A stretch of 31,183 nt of DNA, from NCBI GenBank assembly GCA_963642455.1, contig CAVIGM010000012.1, positions 1-31,183 on the forward strand, written 5' to 3'. Below are positions 22,286 through 30,033 of the stretch, in pieces (the first letter of the stretch is position 1; every line of letters starts with the position of its first letter). A program made the position numbers and the translations under genes. The stretch comes from Crickella sp963642455. Its GTDB lineage: Bacteria; Bacillota; Clostridia; Peptostreptococcales; Anaerovoracaceae. A model generated the notes under the pieces. It ran no database searches. It was given only the letters and a program-made list of their open reading frames with translations, and was not told where the DNA came from.

Positions 22286-22866
22286 GTGATTTACGATTAT
22301 AAAGCAAATAAGATAGACGAGCTTGTCGCTAAGCTTAAGGACGGAGATTACGTCAAGATTGCAGCTAAGGATTTCCTTGCACTGGTCGGCAAGACTAAGC
22401 GAGGCGCCGGCAGAAAGCCTATCAAATTCGACGAAGACGAGTTCGTTCGAGTTGTCACAAGCTGGCAGAATGGCGAGATAACCGCACGAGCCGCAATGGA
22501 AGAAGTGAATTTGAAACCGAACACATTTTACAGAAGAGCAAAGGAGATTAACGGTATGACAGATGTTAAGAAAGAGCTTGAGAGCGCACTCAAGGAAGAA
22601 AAGAAGGAAGTCAAGGAACTTGAAGCACAGGTGAAGGCCGAGGCTAAGGAGGTAAAGGCTCGCATCAAGGCTGAGGCTAAGGAACTTAAGGCTCAGGCTA
22701 AGGCCGAGGCTAAGGAAGCAAAGGCACAGGCCAAGGCAGAGGCTAAAGAGGCTCTTTCCGCAGGCAAGATGGAGAAGGAAATTCTGAAGGAGAAGATTGG
22801 TGCCGAGGCTGATCGCGCTAAGGAAATCAAGAGAATCCAGAAGGAAGTTCAGGCTGAGACTAAGAG
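22286..22866 (+). CDS. HTH DNA-binding/Lys-Ala-Glu coiled-coil protein, 3-prime end in assembly gap
   Basis: The GTG at 22286 has AAGGAG nine bases upstream; the nearby ATG at 22273 reads only M-K-L before a stop. Residues 40-90 (GRKPIKFDEDEFVRVV...GEITARAAMEEVNLKPNTFYRRA) look like the helix-turn-helix of resolvase-type recombinases. From residue 91 the protein is a long, strongly charged coiled coil with repeated KAEAKE/KAQAKAEAKE units, running into the N gap at 22867. Beyond the gap the same frame is only a shadow of the minus-strand gene. A second in-frame start at 22556 has its own AAGGAG (22541-22546) and would give the coiled coil alone. I do not recognise the family. It may be a nucleoid-associated or repressor-type protein, autoregulated at GTGTCAA sites. 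Confidence 0.75.
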
Positions 22867-23030
22867 NNNNNNNNNNNNNNNNNNNNNNNNNNNNNNNNNN
22901 NNNNNNNNNNNNNNNNNNNNNNNNNNNNNNNNNNNNNNNNNNNNNNNNNNNNNNNNNNNNNNNNNNNNNNNNNNNNNNNNNNNNNNNNNNNNNNNNNNNN
23001 NNNNNNNNNNNNNNNNNNNNNNNNNNNNNN
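22867..23030. other. Assembly gap of 164 N
   Basis: It separates two converging genes. The true length and the 3-prime ends of both genes are unknown. Confidence 1.
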
Positions 23031-24271
23031 TCGAAGAAGCTTGTCGAGAAGCTCAATTCAGGATTGCTTGGGCACTTGAAGCTAAGCGAAATTTCAAGCT
23101 TGTCGCCATTCTCCATTTGCTCGTAGGTGTCCGCCTCATATACCGATAGCAAGCCGCTATCATACAAGCAGTGAGCCGGAAGAGCCTCTTTGTAGATTGA
23201 CGAGAAGTCCGCCTCCTTGCCGTTAAGCATGGCCGAATCGCCGTTGATTACGAAATTGTAATCGGTGTTGTTTTCTATCCGCAGGTACCTGCCATTCTCG
23301 TCAGATATGGTCTGAATCCTGATGCCGCCATTTGCAAATTCCTGCGAATACGTCTCAAGCACTGGTGTCGCTGGCTTAGGCGCATTTGTTGTTACATATA
23401 CATAATCGCTATTCTCGTAGTAGGTATTGCCCTCCTTGTCGCAGAGCTCAATTTCATTATATAAAATCGTATTTATCGCTTCCGAGGATCCGTCCGTTCC
23501 GTTGCTCGAGTCATATCCGGAATTATATACCGAGTCATATATGGTGACCTTGGCATTTTTCTTCAGCAGCTCATAATGGAAGCTTGCATATTCGTAGCCG
23601 ACATGGCCGTCCTGCCCTACCTTGTTGAATTTGATCCTGAGCGGCTTGTCAGTCAGATTCTCAAGCTCATATTCAATCTTAATGCTACCGGATTCTTCAT
23701 CTTCATAAATGCCTGTTACGCTTACCCTGCCCCATTCAGTATCTATTATCGTGCCGGATTCAATCGCGTAATCTACCGCCTTATAATCATCATAGCTATA
23801 TCTATTTAATTCCTCTGATTCTGTATAATACGAACCAAGATCAAGAACATCAATGACTACAGCCAAGCCAATAAGAACGCCAAGTATTGCAAGCAAAATT
23901 ATAATTGCGCGCTTGAGCTTCTTGGCGACTTTTTGAGCCTCCTGCTGTGCCTTGCTAATCTCTTCGTCAGCAACCTCATCGGCATTTATGTCGATCCATT
24001 CTTCTTTAATCTTATGTCTATCAAGCCATTCTTTATCATGGCTATATTCTCCACCGCAGCTTGGGCAGGTCCTATCCTTGGATGTATCTATCCTTGCGCC
24101 GCAGTAATCGCAGATTATCATAGGATTCTCGTATTTCAATTCCTGTCCTCTGCGCCTTGCCTCTTTCTCGAAGCTCTTATGGCTTGTGAGCTTAGCATAA
24201 GCCATGAAATATTTGATTGCTAACACAACAATTGCCACAATAAGTGCAATGATTGCAATTACCAGTATCAC
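23031..24271 (-). CDS. Zinc-ribbon membrane protein with external domain (3-prime end in gap)
   Basis: On the minus strand a frame is open from the gap at 24290 to the gap at 23030. A GTG at 24271 with AAAGAGG seven bases upstream is the probable start (MILVIAIIALIVAIVVLAI), placing a membrane helix first. A zinc ribbon follows at about residues 45-68 (ICDYCGARI, then TCPSCGG), then a charged linker and a second helix (IIILLAILGVLIGLAVVI) near residue 115. The last 280 residues form an extracytoplasmic beta-rich domain with repeated YELENLTDKPLRIKFN and IENNTDYNFVING type segments. It resembles clostridial zinc-ribbon proteins of unknown function that may sense or handle envelope conditions. 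The end lies in the gap, and an upstream start inside the other gap is possible. Confidence 0.75.
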
Positions 24272-24289
24272 TTCCGTACCTCTTTCCTT

Positions 24290-24376
24290 NNNNNNNNNNN
24301 NNNNNNNNNNNNNNNNNNNNNNNNNNNNNNNNNNNNNNNNNNNNNNNNNNNNNNNNNNNNNNNNNNNNNNNNNNNN
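24290..24376. other. Assembly gap of 87 N
   Basis: It lies between the zinc-ribbon gene start and the regulatory region of the AlbA-type regulator. Confidence 1.
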
Positions 24377-24452
24377 TTCATCGCAAAAGCGTTCTCGATA
24401 AGTATAAAACTTCAACGAAGCGCATGTCAAATACATAAGATGATAAATTGAG

Positions 24453-24515
24453 GTGAAAATTCGCTGAAAATTCAGTGAATTTTCACTTTTTTGATTGAAC
24501 ATTGTGAAAATTCGC
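24453..24515. promoter_or_regulatory. Helically phased operator array upstream of the AlbA/Schlafen-type gene
   Basis: Near-palindromic 12-bp units start at 24453 (GTGAAAATTCGC), 24464 (CTGAAAATTCAG) and 24475 (GTGAATTTTCAC), exactly 11 bp apart. An identical copy of the first unit starts at 24504, inside the promoter spacer. The pair 24453-24462/24477-24486 also forms an inverted repeat followed by a T-run. Spacing on one face of the helix suggests cooperative binding of a repressor. Confidence 0.65.
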
Positions 24516-24522
24516 GTATAAT
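24495..24522 (+). promoter_or_regulatory. Promoter of the AlbA/Schlafen-type gene
   Basis: TTGAAC (24495-24500), 16-bp spacer, TATAAT (24517-24522). The spacer contains an operator-like GTGAAAATTCGC. The GGAGG and ATG of the gene follow within 35 bp. Confidence 0.75.
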
Positions 24523-24553
24523 TCAGAGTGTAATCCTTATGGAGGTGTTCACT

Positions 24554-25861
24554 ATGATTCTTGAAAGTGAAAGAGTTGAATTCAAGTCGCAAATTTCGGA
24601 TGACATTTACAAAGAGGTTATTGCGTTTGCAAATACCAGCGGCGGCACCATATACATTGGCGTTGATGACAATGGTAACGAGGTCGGCATTGATAATGTT
24701 GATGACACCTATACGCAAATCACCAATGGTATTAGAGACGCAATTCAGCCCGACATTACTATGTTTGTGAAATATACTTTGAGCGAGAATAACGTTGTCG
24801 AAATCGTCGTAGGTGAAGGGAGCTCTAAGCCTTATTATCTGAAGTCGAAGGGCTTAAAGCCAAGCGGCGTATATGTTCGTCAGGGTACATCGAGAGTTCA
24901 GGCGTCTCCAGATCAGATCCGCCAAATGATCAAGGAATCGGACGGAGATGTTTTCGAGGAGATGCGCTCCATGGAGCAGAATCTATCTTTCCATGCCGCA
25001 GAGAAAATGTTCAACAAATACAATGTGGCGTTCTCGGAGGAGAAATATCGCGTTCTCGGAATTACCGATAGTTCCGGGGCTCTTTACACTAATTTGGCGC
25101 TTCTTTTGTCAGATCAGTGTATGCATACAACTAAGATTGCCGTGTTCGGGAACGATTCCAACACAGAATTTCGCGACAGCAGAGAATTCACAGGTTCGAT
25201 TTTCGAGCAACTTGAAGGCGCTTTTGAATATCTTATGCTTTGCAACAGAACACTTGCAAACTTCAATGGGCTAGAAAGAGTAGAGCGCTCCGACTATCCT
25301 GAGGAAGCGATTCGCGAGGCTCTTCTCAACGCAATCGTGCACCGCGATTATAGCTTCAGCGGCAGTATCATTATCAATGTAAATGATAACGAGATGGAAT
25401 TTATATCAATAGGCGGCTTAGTGCCTGGCTTATCTCCAGACGATATTCGTAGCGGAATTTCGCAGCCTCGCAACAAGAAGCTCGCGGAGGTTTTCCATCG
25501 TTTGCGTTTGATCGAATCCTACGGAACAGGCATCCGCAGAATCTATAGCTTCTACAGCAATTGTGCTAACAAGCCTCGCATCGAGGTTACAGCAAATACT
25601 TTCAAAATCGTTCTTCCAAATATGAATAGCGATAACGCGAAAGAAGCTGCGGTAGAACCTGCGGGAACTACAAGAATCGTTAATCCGCAAATGCAGGCTG
25701 TCCTTGATTTTATTCAGCAGAACGGTCAAATTACCGACAGCGAGGTGCAAGATCTGCTTGATGTAAAAAGCACTCGCGCCTACACGCTGATGAAGGAAAT
25801 GGAAAAGCAAGGCCTGATTATTATCGTCGGCCGCGGCAAGAGCAAAAGATATATAAAATAA
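24554..25861 (+). CDS. AlbA/Schlafen-type DNA-binding domain protein with C-terminal winged helix (COG2865-like)
   Basis: The ATG at 24554 (MILESERVEFKSQ) is chosen because GGAGG lies eight bases upstream. The 435-residue protein starts with the AlbA_2 (formerly AAA_4) domain: ESERVEFKSQISDDIYKEVIAFANTSGGTIYIGVDDNG. A central ATPase-like HATPase_c_4 region follows with YPEEAIREALLNAIVHRDYSFSG and the Gly motif RLIESYGTGIRRI. A C-terminal winged helix ends it (QMQAVLDFIQQNGQITDSEVQDLLDVKS...). Proteins of this architecture are annotated as RecG-like helicases or transcriptional regulators and lack true helicase motifs. An operator array overlaps the promoter, so autoregulation is likely. A 10-bp duplication spans its stop codon. 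Confidence 0.9.
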   Translation: MILESERVEFKSQISDDIYKEVIAFANTSGGTIYIGVDDNGNEVGIDNVDDTYTQITNGIRDAIQPDITMFVKYTLSENNVVEIVVGEGSSKPYYLKSKGLKPSGVYVRQGTSRVQASPDQIRQMIKESDGDVFEEMRSMEQNLSFHAAEKMFNKYNVAFSEEKYRVLGITDSSGALYTNLALLLSDQCMHTTKIAVFGNDSNTEFRDSREFTGSIFEQLEGAFEYLMLCNRTLANFNGLERVERSDYPEEAIREALLNAIVHRDYSFSGSIIINVNDNEMEFISIGGLVPGLSPDDIRSGISQPRNKKLAEVFHRLRLIESYGTGIRRIYSFYSNCANKPRIEVTANTFKIVLPNMNSDNAKEAAVEPAGTTRIVNPQMQAVLDFIQQNGQITDSEVQDLLDVKSTRAYTLMKEMEKQGLIIIVGRGKSKRYIK

Positions 25862-25874
25862 TTGAAAATAATTG
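25855..25874. repeat. 10-bp tandem duplication across a stop codon
   Basis: AAAATAATTG at 25855-25864 and 25865-25874. The first copy contains the TAA stop (25859-25861) of the AlbA-type gene. Confidence 0.9.
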
Positions 25875-25932
25875 ATATCCGAAGAAGAACAAAACGGATA
25901 GACAGACTCAAGATATAAAGGGAGGTATGTAT

Positions 25933-26427
25933 ATGGCAGATATTCAAAGAAAATTAAAGGCGCAGAAGCATATTGCGTTGATCGCGCACGACCATAAGAA
26001 GCAGGCCATGATCGGCTGGTGCAAGAAGAACAAGGATATTCTCGGGAAGCATTTCCTTTGCGGCACAGGAACTACCGCTAAGCTTATTTCAGAAAACACC
26101 GGTCTTCCTGTTGAGGCTCTTAAGAGCGGTCCACTCGGCGGCGACCAAGAGGTTGGCGCAAGAATTGCCGAGGGACGAATTGATATGGTGATTTTCTTCA
26201 GTGATCCGCTCGAGGCTCAACCTCACGATCCAGACATCAAGGCACTGCTTCGAATTGCAAATGTCTACAATGTGCCATTCGCTAACAACAGAGCTACAGC
26301 GGATTTCATGATTCACAGCGATTATTTCAATGACATCTATATTTGTGTCAGCGAGGATTATCACGATATGAACAAACAGCGCTTCGATTCAATCCAGCAG
26401 TCCATCGAAGGCAGCAAAGACAAATAG
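25933..26427 (+). CDS. mgsA: Methylglyoxal synthase
   Basis: The ATG at 25933 (MADIQRKLKAQKHIALIAHD) is preferred because GGAGG lies seven bases upstream; an ATG two codons earlier is too close. The 164-residue product is slightly longer than the usual 130-155. It shows the MgsA motifs IALIAHDHKK, GTGTTAKLI, SGPLGGDQEVGARIAEG (catalytic Asp), FFSDPLEAQPHDPDIKALLR (second Asp) and NVPFANNRATADFM. It converts dihydroxyacetone phosphate to methylglyoxal and phosphate, a bypass relieving sugar-phosphate stress when phosphate is low. It is cytoplasmic. It follows the AlbA-type gene by 71 bp and ends at a clear terminator, so cotranscription is possible. Confidence 0.97.
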   Translation: MADIQRKLKAQKHIALIAHDHKKQAMIGWCKKNKDILGKHFLCGTGTTAKLISENTGLPVEALKSGPLGGDQEVGARIAEGRIDMVIFFSDPLEAQPHDPDIKALLRIANVYNVPFANNRATADFMIHSDYFNDIYICVSEDYHDMNKQRFDSIQQSIEGSKDK

Positions 26428-26440
26428 CAACAAGCAAAGT

Positions 26441-26490
26441 AAAGGCACAGCCCTCGGAAGGAATCCGTCGCTTGTGCCTTTTTCTTTCTT
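26441..26490 (+). terminator. Intrinsic terminator after mgsA
   Basis: AAAGGCACA (26441-26449) pairs with TGTGCCTTT (26473-26481), followed by a T-rich tail. The loop is long and can itself fold. Confidence 0.85.
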
Positions 26491-26526
26491 GTTTTTCTGT
26501 CTTCTTTATTATCTTTGTAGTTAAGC

Positions 26527-26544
26527 TTATTCAGCTTATTCAGC
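26527..26544. repeat. 9-bp tandem duplication repeating the stop codon of the HipA-like gene
   Basis: On the minus strand GCTGAATAA occurs twice in tandem, followed by GCTTAA. In frame this reads A-E-stop, A-E-stop, A-stop, so the gene carries three in-frame stops. Confidence 0.9.
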
Positions 26545-27645
26545 CTTTCCATCCGCTTTTTGTAATAGTTCGAGCCTCTGCGTAAACATATTCCAGATGC
26601 TCTCATCATCGAACCAAGCCCTGTCAATGTCTCTAATTTGATTTAAGCCCACGCAGCGAACCCCATTAAGTGCCGCCTCCTTCTGGCTAATTCCAGACTT
26701 TTCTGGAAGGCACATTGCTCCGTCCAGGCTTGAATATGCCGCAAAAGCTTTGTTGAAATCCATCAAAGGATACAGTTGCTCTATCTTGTTGTTCTTGTTA
26801 TTTACCCAGAAGCCCCAGTTGCCCCAGTGCCTATCATTATTGCCAATCAAATAATCCATTATGTTCATCATGTGATAAGCCCTGTAGCTTGTTCTTGCAA
26901 CAATATCCATTAAAGACATGTTGTGATTCATAGCATATATCTCAACGTATTCCGCCGCAACTATCGACCGTTCTTCCGTCGTAATTATTTGGCACGAGCT
27001 GACGGGCTGGCCATCAAATACAGCTTTCTCGTATTTGACATGGTCAACATCGAAGCAATCTAGTATCTTGCTTGCTAATAATTCCGCGTTAACATCACGC
27101 AGCGAGCCATCCTTATATAGATTAAATGAATTGTTTCTGCGAACCCAAGCCTTAGGAGCTACGCCCGGCGTCCCTACATCCGGAGCAACGTCTTCCGGAC
27201 GAAGAAGTTCGTTGTTTTCCATTGTTAGGGATTTGCCTCGCAAGGAAACATCAACGAAAATCTCAGAAAGAGGATGCGTAAGAACGTTAACATCCGCAAA
27301 ACTTACATTCTCGCGAAGGCCTTTTACCCAGTACACATCCATCATTGATACGCAATGGTAGCTAAGAGCAATTTCGGCTCTTTCTTTATCAGTATTAGAC
27401 TGCTTCATACCAAGAGCATTTAATATTTCTTTTGCGTATTGTCTATCAAGTGTTAATACCCTCGAAGAGCACCATGCATAGAAATTCACAAGATTATTCA
27501 ATCTGTCATCCATATCATTCGAGCTGTCGAGGTATAAGTTGTATGGCAGAAATGTCGGAAAATAAATTGTACACGAACCGTCGCTATTGATTGAAGCGAC
27601 TTTTCTGTCCTTATGCATGATTGCAAATTTATTCCATCTTCTCAT
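26536..27645 (-). CDS. HipA-like kinase-fold protein
   Basis: The ATG ending at 27645 (MRRWNKFAIMHKDRK) is preferred, with AAAGGA seven to eight bases upstream; an ATG two codons earlier sits too close to it. In the 369-residue product the C-terminal half has the HipA-type kinase features: YRAYHMMNIMDYLIGNNDRHWGNWGF (catalytic Asp-Arg-His with Asn) and LYPLMDFNKAF (metal-binding Asp). KAWVRRNNSFNLYK near residue 165 may be the nucleotide-binding strand region. HipA proteins phosphorylate partners such as glutamyl-tRNA synthetase or act in regulation. No HipB-like antitoxin gene is adjacent, so a toxin role is not supported. The target is unknown. Confidence 0.75.
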   Translation of the reverse strand: MRRWNKFAIMHKDRKVASINSDGSCTIYFPTFLPYNLYLDSSNDMDDRLNNLVNFYAWCSSRVLTLDRQYAKEILNALGMKQSNTDKERAEIALSYHCVSMMDVYWVKGLRENVSFADVNVLTHPLSEIFVDVSLRGKSLTMENNELLRPEDVAPDVGTPGVAPKAWVRRNNSFNLYKDGSLRDVNAELLASKILDCFDVDHVKYEKAVFDGQPVSSCQIITTEERSIVAAEYVEIYAMNHNMSLMDIVARTSYRAYHMMNIMDYLIGNNDRHWGNWGFWVNNKNNKIEQLYPLMDFNKAFAAYSSLDGAMCLPEKSGISQKEAALNGVRCVGLNQIRDIDRAWFDDESIWNMFTQRLELLQKADGKAE

Positions 27646-27679
27646 TAACATTTCCTTTCTGCGTCTAAATTCTTGCAGC

Positions 27680-28162
27680 TTATTTCTCCTGTACTTCCTT
27701 GCCGCTTAAATGCTCGATTTCGATTTCAAACATCTGTACTGCCCTGCCGTCGCGGGCGATTTCCTCGTCGACAAGCTGCTCGGTAGGGTAGTATTTCAAA
27801 GCAAGGCGCCTAAGGATTGTGCTTGTCTCGGGGCCAGCCTCGAGCAAGTGGCACCTTCCGAATACCACAACGCTCTGTACGAATGGCGCCCATTCTTCTT
27901 CCTCAACCTTTACGCTCTCGTTTCCGTAGACTGTGAAGCAGACCTTGTCGCAAGCCTTTATGGAATCGATTTTGTGGCCCGCGCGCGATCCGTGGAAATA
28001 GATTCTGTTCGCTTCCTTGTCGAAATAGAAGTTAATCGGAACGGCGTATGGGTATCCGTCGTCTCCGTTTACGGCAAGAACGCCTCTTCGATTTGTCGTA
28101 AGCAGCGCCTCCGCAGCCTCGATGCTTATTTCTCTTTTCTTTCTTCTTGCAGGTCTGAACAT
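27680..28162 (-). CDS. NimA/pyridoxamine 5-phosphate oxidase-family flavoprotein
   Basis: A 160-residue split-barrel flavin-binding protein. The N-terminus MFRPARRKKREIS is followed by LLTTNRRGVLAVNGDDGYPYAVPINF and IYFHGSRAGHKIDSIKACDKVCFTV, the hallmark of the NimA-like branch that binds FMN. It ends with LALKYYPTEQ...RAVQMFEIEIEHLSGKEV. Relatives include nitroimidazole-resistance reductases, but most chromosomal members are general flavoproteins, so no resistance should be assumed. AAGGAGG precedes the ATG at 28162. It is flanked by VanY-type and HipA-like genes on the same strand, with short spacers of about 30-60 bp. Confidence 0.93.
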   Translation of the reverse strand: MFRPARRKKREISIEAAEALLTTNRRGVLAVNGDDGYPYAVPINFYFDKEANRIYFHGSRAGHKIDSIKACDKVCFTVYGNESVKVEEEEWAPFVQSVVVFGRCHLLEAGPETSTILRRLALKYYPTEQLVDEEIARDGRAVQMFEIEIEHLSGKEVQEK

Positions 28163-28223
28163 ATAGCCACCCTCCTTTTCCCATTAATTCCTTTGTTTTC
28201 TATGCAAAAAATCTCTAACTCGC

Positions 28224-29018
28224 CTAATATGCGCTGGTCAAGCCATAATATTCTTCGAGCGTAACCCAGTCGCCGTCATTATACAACTTCTTCGCAAGCT
28301 CGGTTCCGACATATCTTAAATGCCAAGCTTCGTATTGATAGCCTGTAACATCCTCCTTGCCCTTAGGATATCTTATAACAAAACCATATCGATAAGCATT
28401 CTTGTCGAGCCATTTGCCCTCTTTCGTATCGGCGAAGGAATCAGCGACGGAATTCAAATCGAAGCAATATCCTGTCTGGTGCTCTGAATAACCGGCTCTT
28501 GCCGAATATCTGTCGGCAGCAGCTTCGCCATCTTGCGAGCAATATTTATTAAATAAATTCTGCTGGGTAGAATATGACCTATATCCGCTAATTATGTATA
28601 AATCAACGCCTTCGCCCTCTGCGTCTGCCTCCATTTGCTTGAAGGCCTCCATAGTCGTCTTGTCTATGCGGTCCTTATGATTGTCAGAATTTGGCAAATA
28701 GGAGTCGACAGGCTCGTAGGTATCTGGCAGGGAAAAAGTCTTGTTCGCTATTACAAGTCCGTCAACATAGGTCACGCCGTCCTTTATGGTCAGCACGTAG
28801 CCTTTCTCGGTAGCATATTCCCCGTCGCCCAGAGCCTTATATTCATCGTTATTGCGCGGTGCAGCATCCAAGGAGGCGACCTTCAGCTTGTTCATATCGA
28901 CTTCGTCAACCGAATCGTCCTTAGATACAACAAAGACGCCAACAAGCTCCAATGCAAGGATCAGGAGCAGGGCTGCTATCAGAAGTTGTCTGCGTTTCTT
29001 TCTCGTCATGGTCTTCAT
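28224..29018 (-). CDS. D-Ala-D-Ala carboxypeptidase, VanY/peptidase M15B family
   Basis: The ATG ending at 29018 (MKTMTRKKRRQ, GAGG five bases upstream) is used; the frame extends 13 codons further without a better start. The 264-residue product has a basic N-terminus and one membrane helix (LLIAALLLILALELVGVFVV, about residues 11-30), so it is a membrane-anchored outward-facing enzyme. The M15B zinc-peptidase motifs are complete: SGYRSYSTQQNLF, SARAGYSEHQTGYCFDL (zinc His and Asp) and YEAWHLRYVG (catalytic Glu and zinc His). It trims the terminal D-Ala of peptidoglycan pentapeptides. No vanHAX or vanRS genes lie nearby, so it is most likely a housekeeping wall-remodelling enzyme rather than glycopeptide resistance. 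Confidence 0.93.
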   Translation of the reverse strand: MKTMTRKKRRQLLIAALLLILALELVGVFVVSKDDSVDEVDMNKLKVASLDAAPRNNDEYKALGDGEYATEKGYVLTIKDGVTYVDGLVIANKTFSLPDTYEPVDSYLPNSDNHKDRIDKTTMEAFKQMEADAEGEGVDLYIISGYRSYSTQQNLFNKYCSQDGEAAADRYSARAGYSEHQTGYCFDLNSVADSFADTKEGKWLDKNAYRYGFVIRYPKGKEDVTGYQYEAWHLRYVGTELAKKLYNDGDWVTLEEYYGLTSAY

Positions 29019-29193
29019 GGTTGCCTCAAGTATAACATCGAAAGAAACGCCGTGCAATCAGCACGACGCATCTGTAGTCTATTCGGTTGCGCTGGCCTTA
29101 ATCGAGGCTTGAAGTGAGGCCTTGCGATGTGGTATCATTCGCACGTATGTGCACTTAACTTAAATTGCATACAAGAAAAGAGGTATCACCCAA

Positions 29194-29928
29194 ATGAATC
29201 TTCCTATAGCGCTGGCATTTCTATTCTTTGTCGGATCGTGTTTCGGCTGGGTCTTGGAACTGCTATTTCGCCGCTTCTTCTCGAAACGCAATCCCGAGAG
29301 AAAATGGATCAATCCGGGCTTTTGCACAGGGCCGTATGTTCCGCTGTATGGCTTCGGTCTTTGCATACTCTTCCTATTCACCTCGCTCGATTCGCGCGTT
29401 GTAATCAGCGATTCTATTTGGGGAGAGGTCATCTTATTTAGCATATCCGCTATTGCGATGACAGCCTTAGAATATGTTGCAGGTATCTTCTGTCTGAAGG
29501 TGGTAAATGTCCGCCTGTGGGATTACAGCGACGAATGGGGAAATATTCAGGGCATCATTTGCCCTAAATTCTCGTTGGCTTGGGCGGTGCTCTGTGCCGT
29601 CTACGCATATCTTGTACATCCGCACATTTTGAATGCTCTGGCATGGCTGTCGAACAACCTGGCTTTCTCTTTTGTAATAGGGCTGTTCTTCGGCGTATTT
29701 ATAATCGACTTCGCAAATTCCGCACAGCTCGTTGTGAAGCTTAGAAAATTCGCGGAGGAGAACGATGTTATCGTGCATTACGAGAGCATCAAGGCTCACA
29801 TTCGTATGGCGCAGGAAGAGGCTGCTCAGAGGACTCACTTCTTCCGGCCTTTCCGCACGGAGCGCCCATTGAGTGAGCACCTCAAGGAAATGATTTCCAC
29901 CTTCGAAGCTCGCAAGCACAGCAGATAG
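29194..29928 (+). CDS. Putative ABC-transporter type IV (CmpB, PF06541) membrane protein
   Basis: A 244-residue protein with about five membrane segments (residues 5-25, 45-65, 75-100, 125-145, 155-180) and a charged cytoplasmic C-terminal tail of about 60 residues. The sequence FVGSCFGWVLELLFRRFFSKRNPERKWINPGFCTGPYVPLYGFG is characteristic (shown here as SCFGWVLELLFRR, then NPGFCTGPYVPLYGFG), as is LEYVAGIFCLKVVNVRLWDYS, which I associate with the PF06541 family. Its transport role is only nominal and the true function is unknown. The ATG has AGAGG about eleven bases upstream. It is divergent from the VanY-type gene. A weak promoter (TTGAAG, 18 bp, TATCAT) lies at about 29109-29138. The stop codon is immediately followed by an assembly gap. 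Confidence 0.85.
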   Translation: MNLPIALAFLFFVGSCFGWVLELLFRRFFSKRNPERKWINPGFCTGPYVPLYGFGLCILFLFTSLDSRVVISDSIWGEVILFSISAIAMTALEYVAGIFCLKVVNVRLWDYSDEWGNIQGIICPKFSLAWAVLCAVYAYLVHPHILNALAWLSNNLAFSFVIGLFFGVFIIDFANSAQLVVKLRKFAEENDVIVHYESIKAHIRMAQEEAAQRTHFFRPFRTERPLSEHLKEMISTFEARKHSR

Positions 29929-30029
29929 NNNNNNNNNNNNNNNNNNNNNNNNNNNNNNNNNNNNNNNNNNNNNNNNNNNNNNNNNNNNNNNNNNNNNNNN
30001 NNNNNNNNNNNNNNNNNNNNNNNNNNNNN
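29929..30029. other. Assembly gap of 101 N
   Basis: It lies between the ends of two converging genes, where terminator or repeat sequence may have blocked assembly. Confidence 1.
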
Positions 30030-30033
30030 CGCC

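Noticed and set aside
23031..23149. Continuation of the plus-strand HTH/coiled-coil gene after the gap
   Set aside because: The composition changes completely after the gap and the stretch is the antisense of the zinc-ribbon protein, so the gene must end inside the gap.
22190..24718. A single 842-codon minus-strand reading frame across 22190-24718
   Set aside because: It is joined only by passing through two N gaps of uncertain length. Its outer parts overlap the HTH gene and the AlbA gene regulatory region. Only 23031-24271 looks coding.
26536..27645. HipBA toxin-antitoxin module
   Set aside because: No HipB-like helix-turn-helix gene lies on either side, and the protein only partly matches HipA.
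28224..29018. Vancomycin-resistance cluster
   Set aside because: Only a VanY-type carboxypeptidase is present, without vanHAX or vanRS; this is common in susceptible bacteria.
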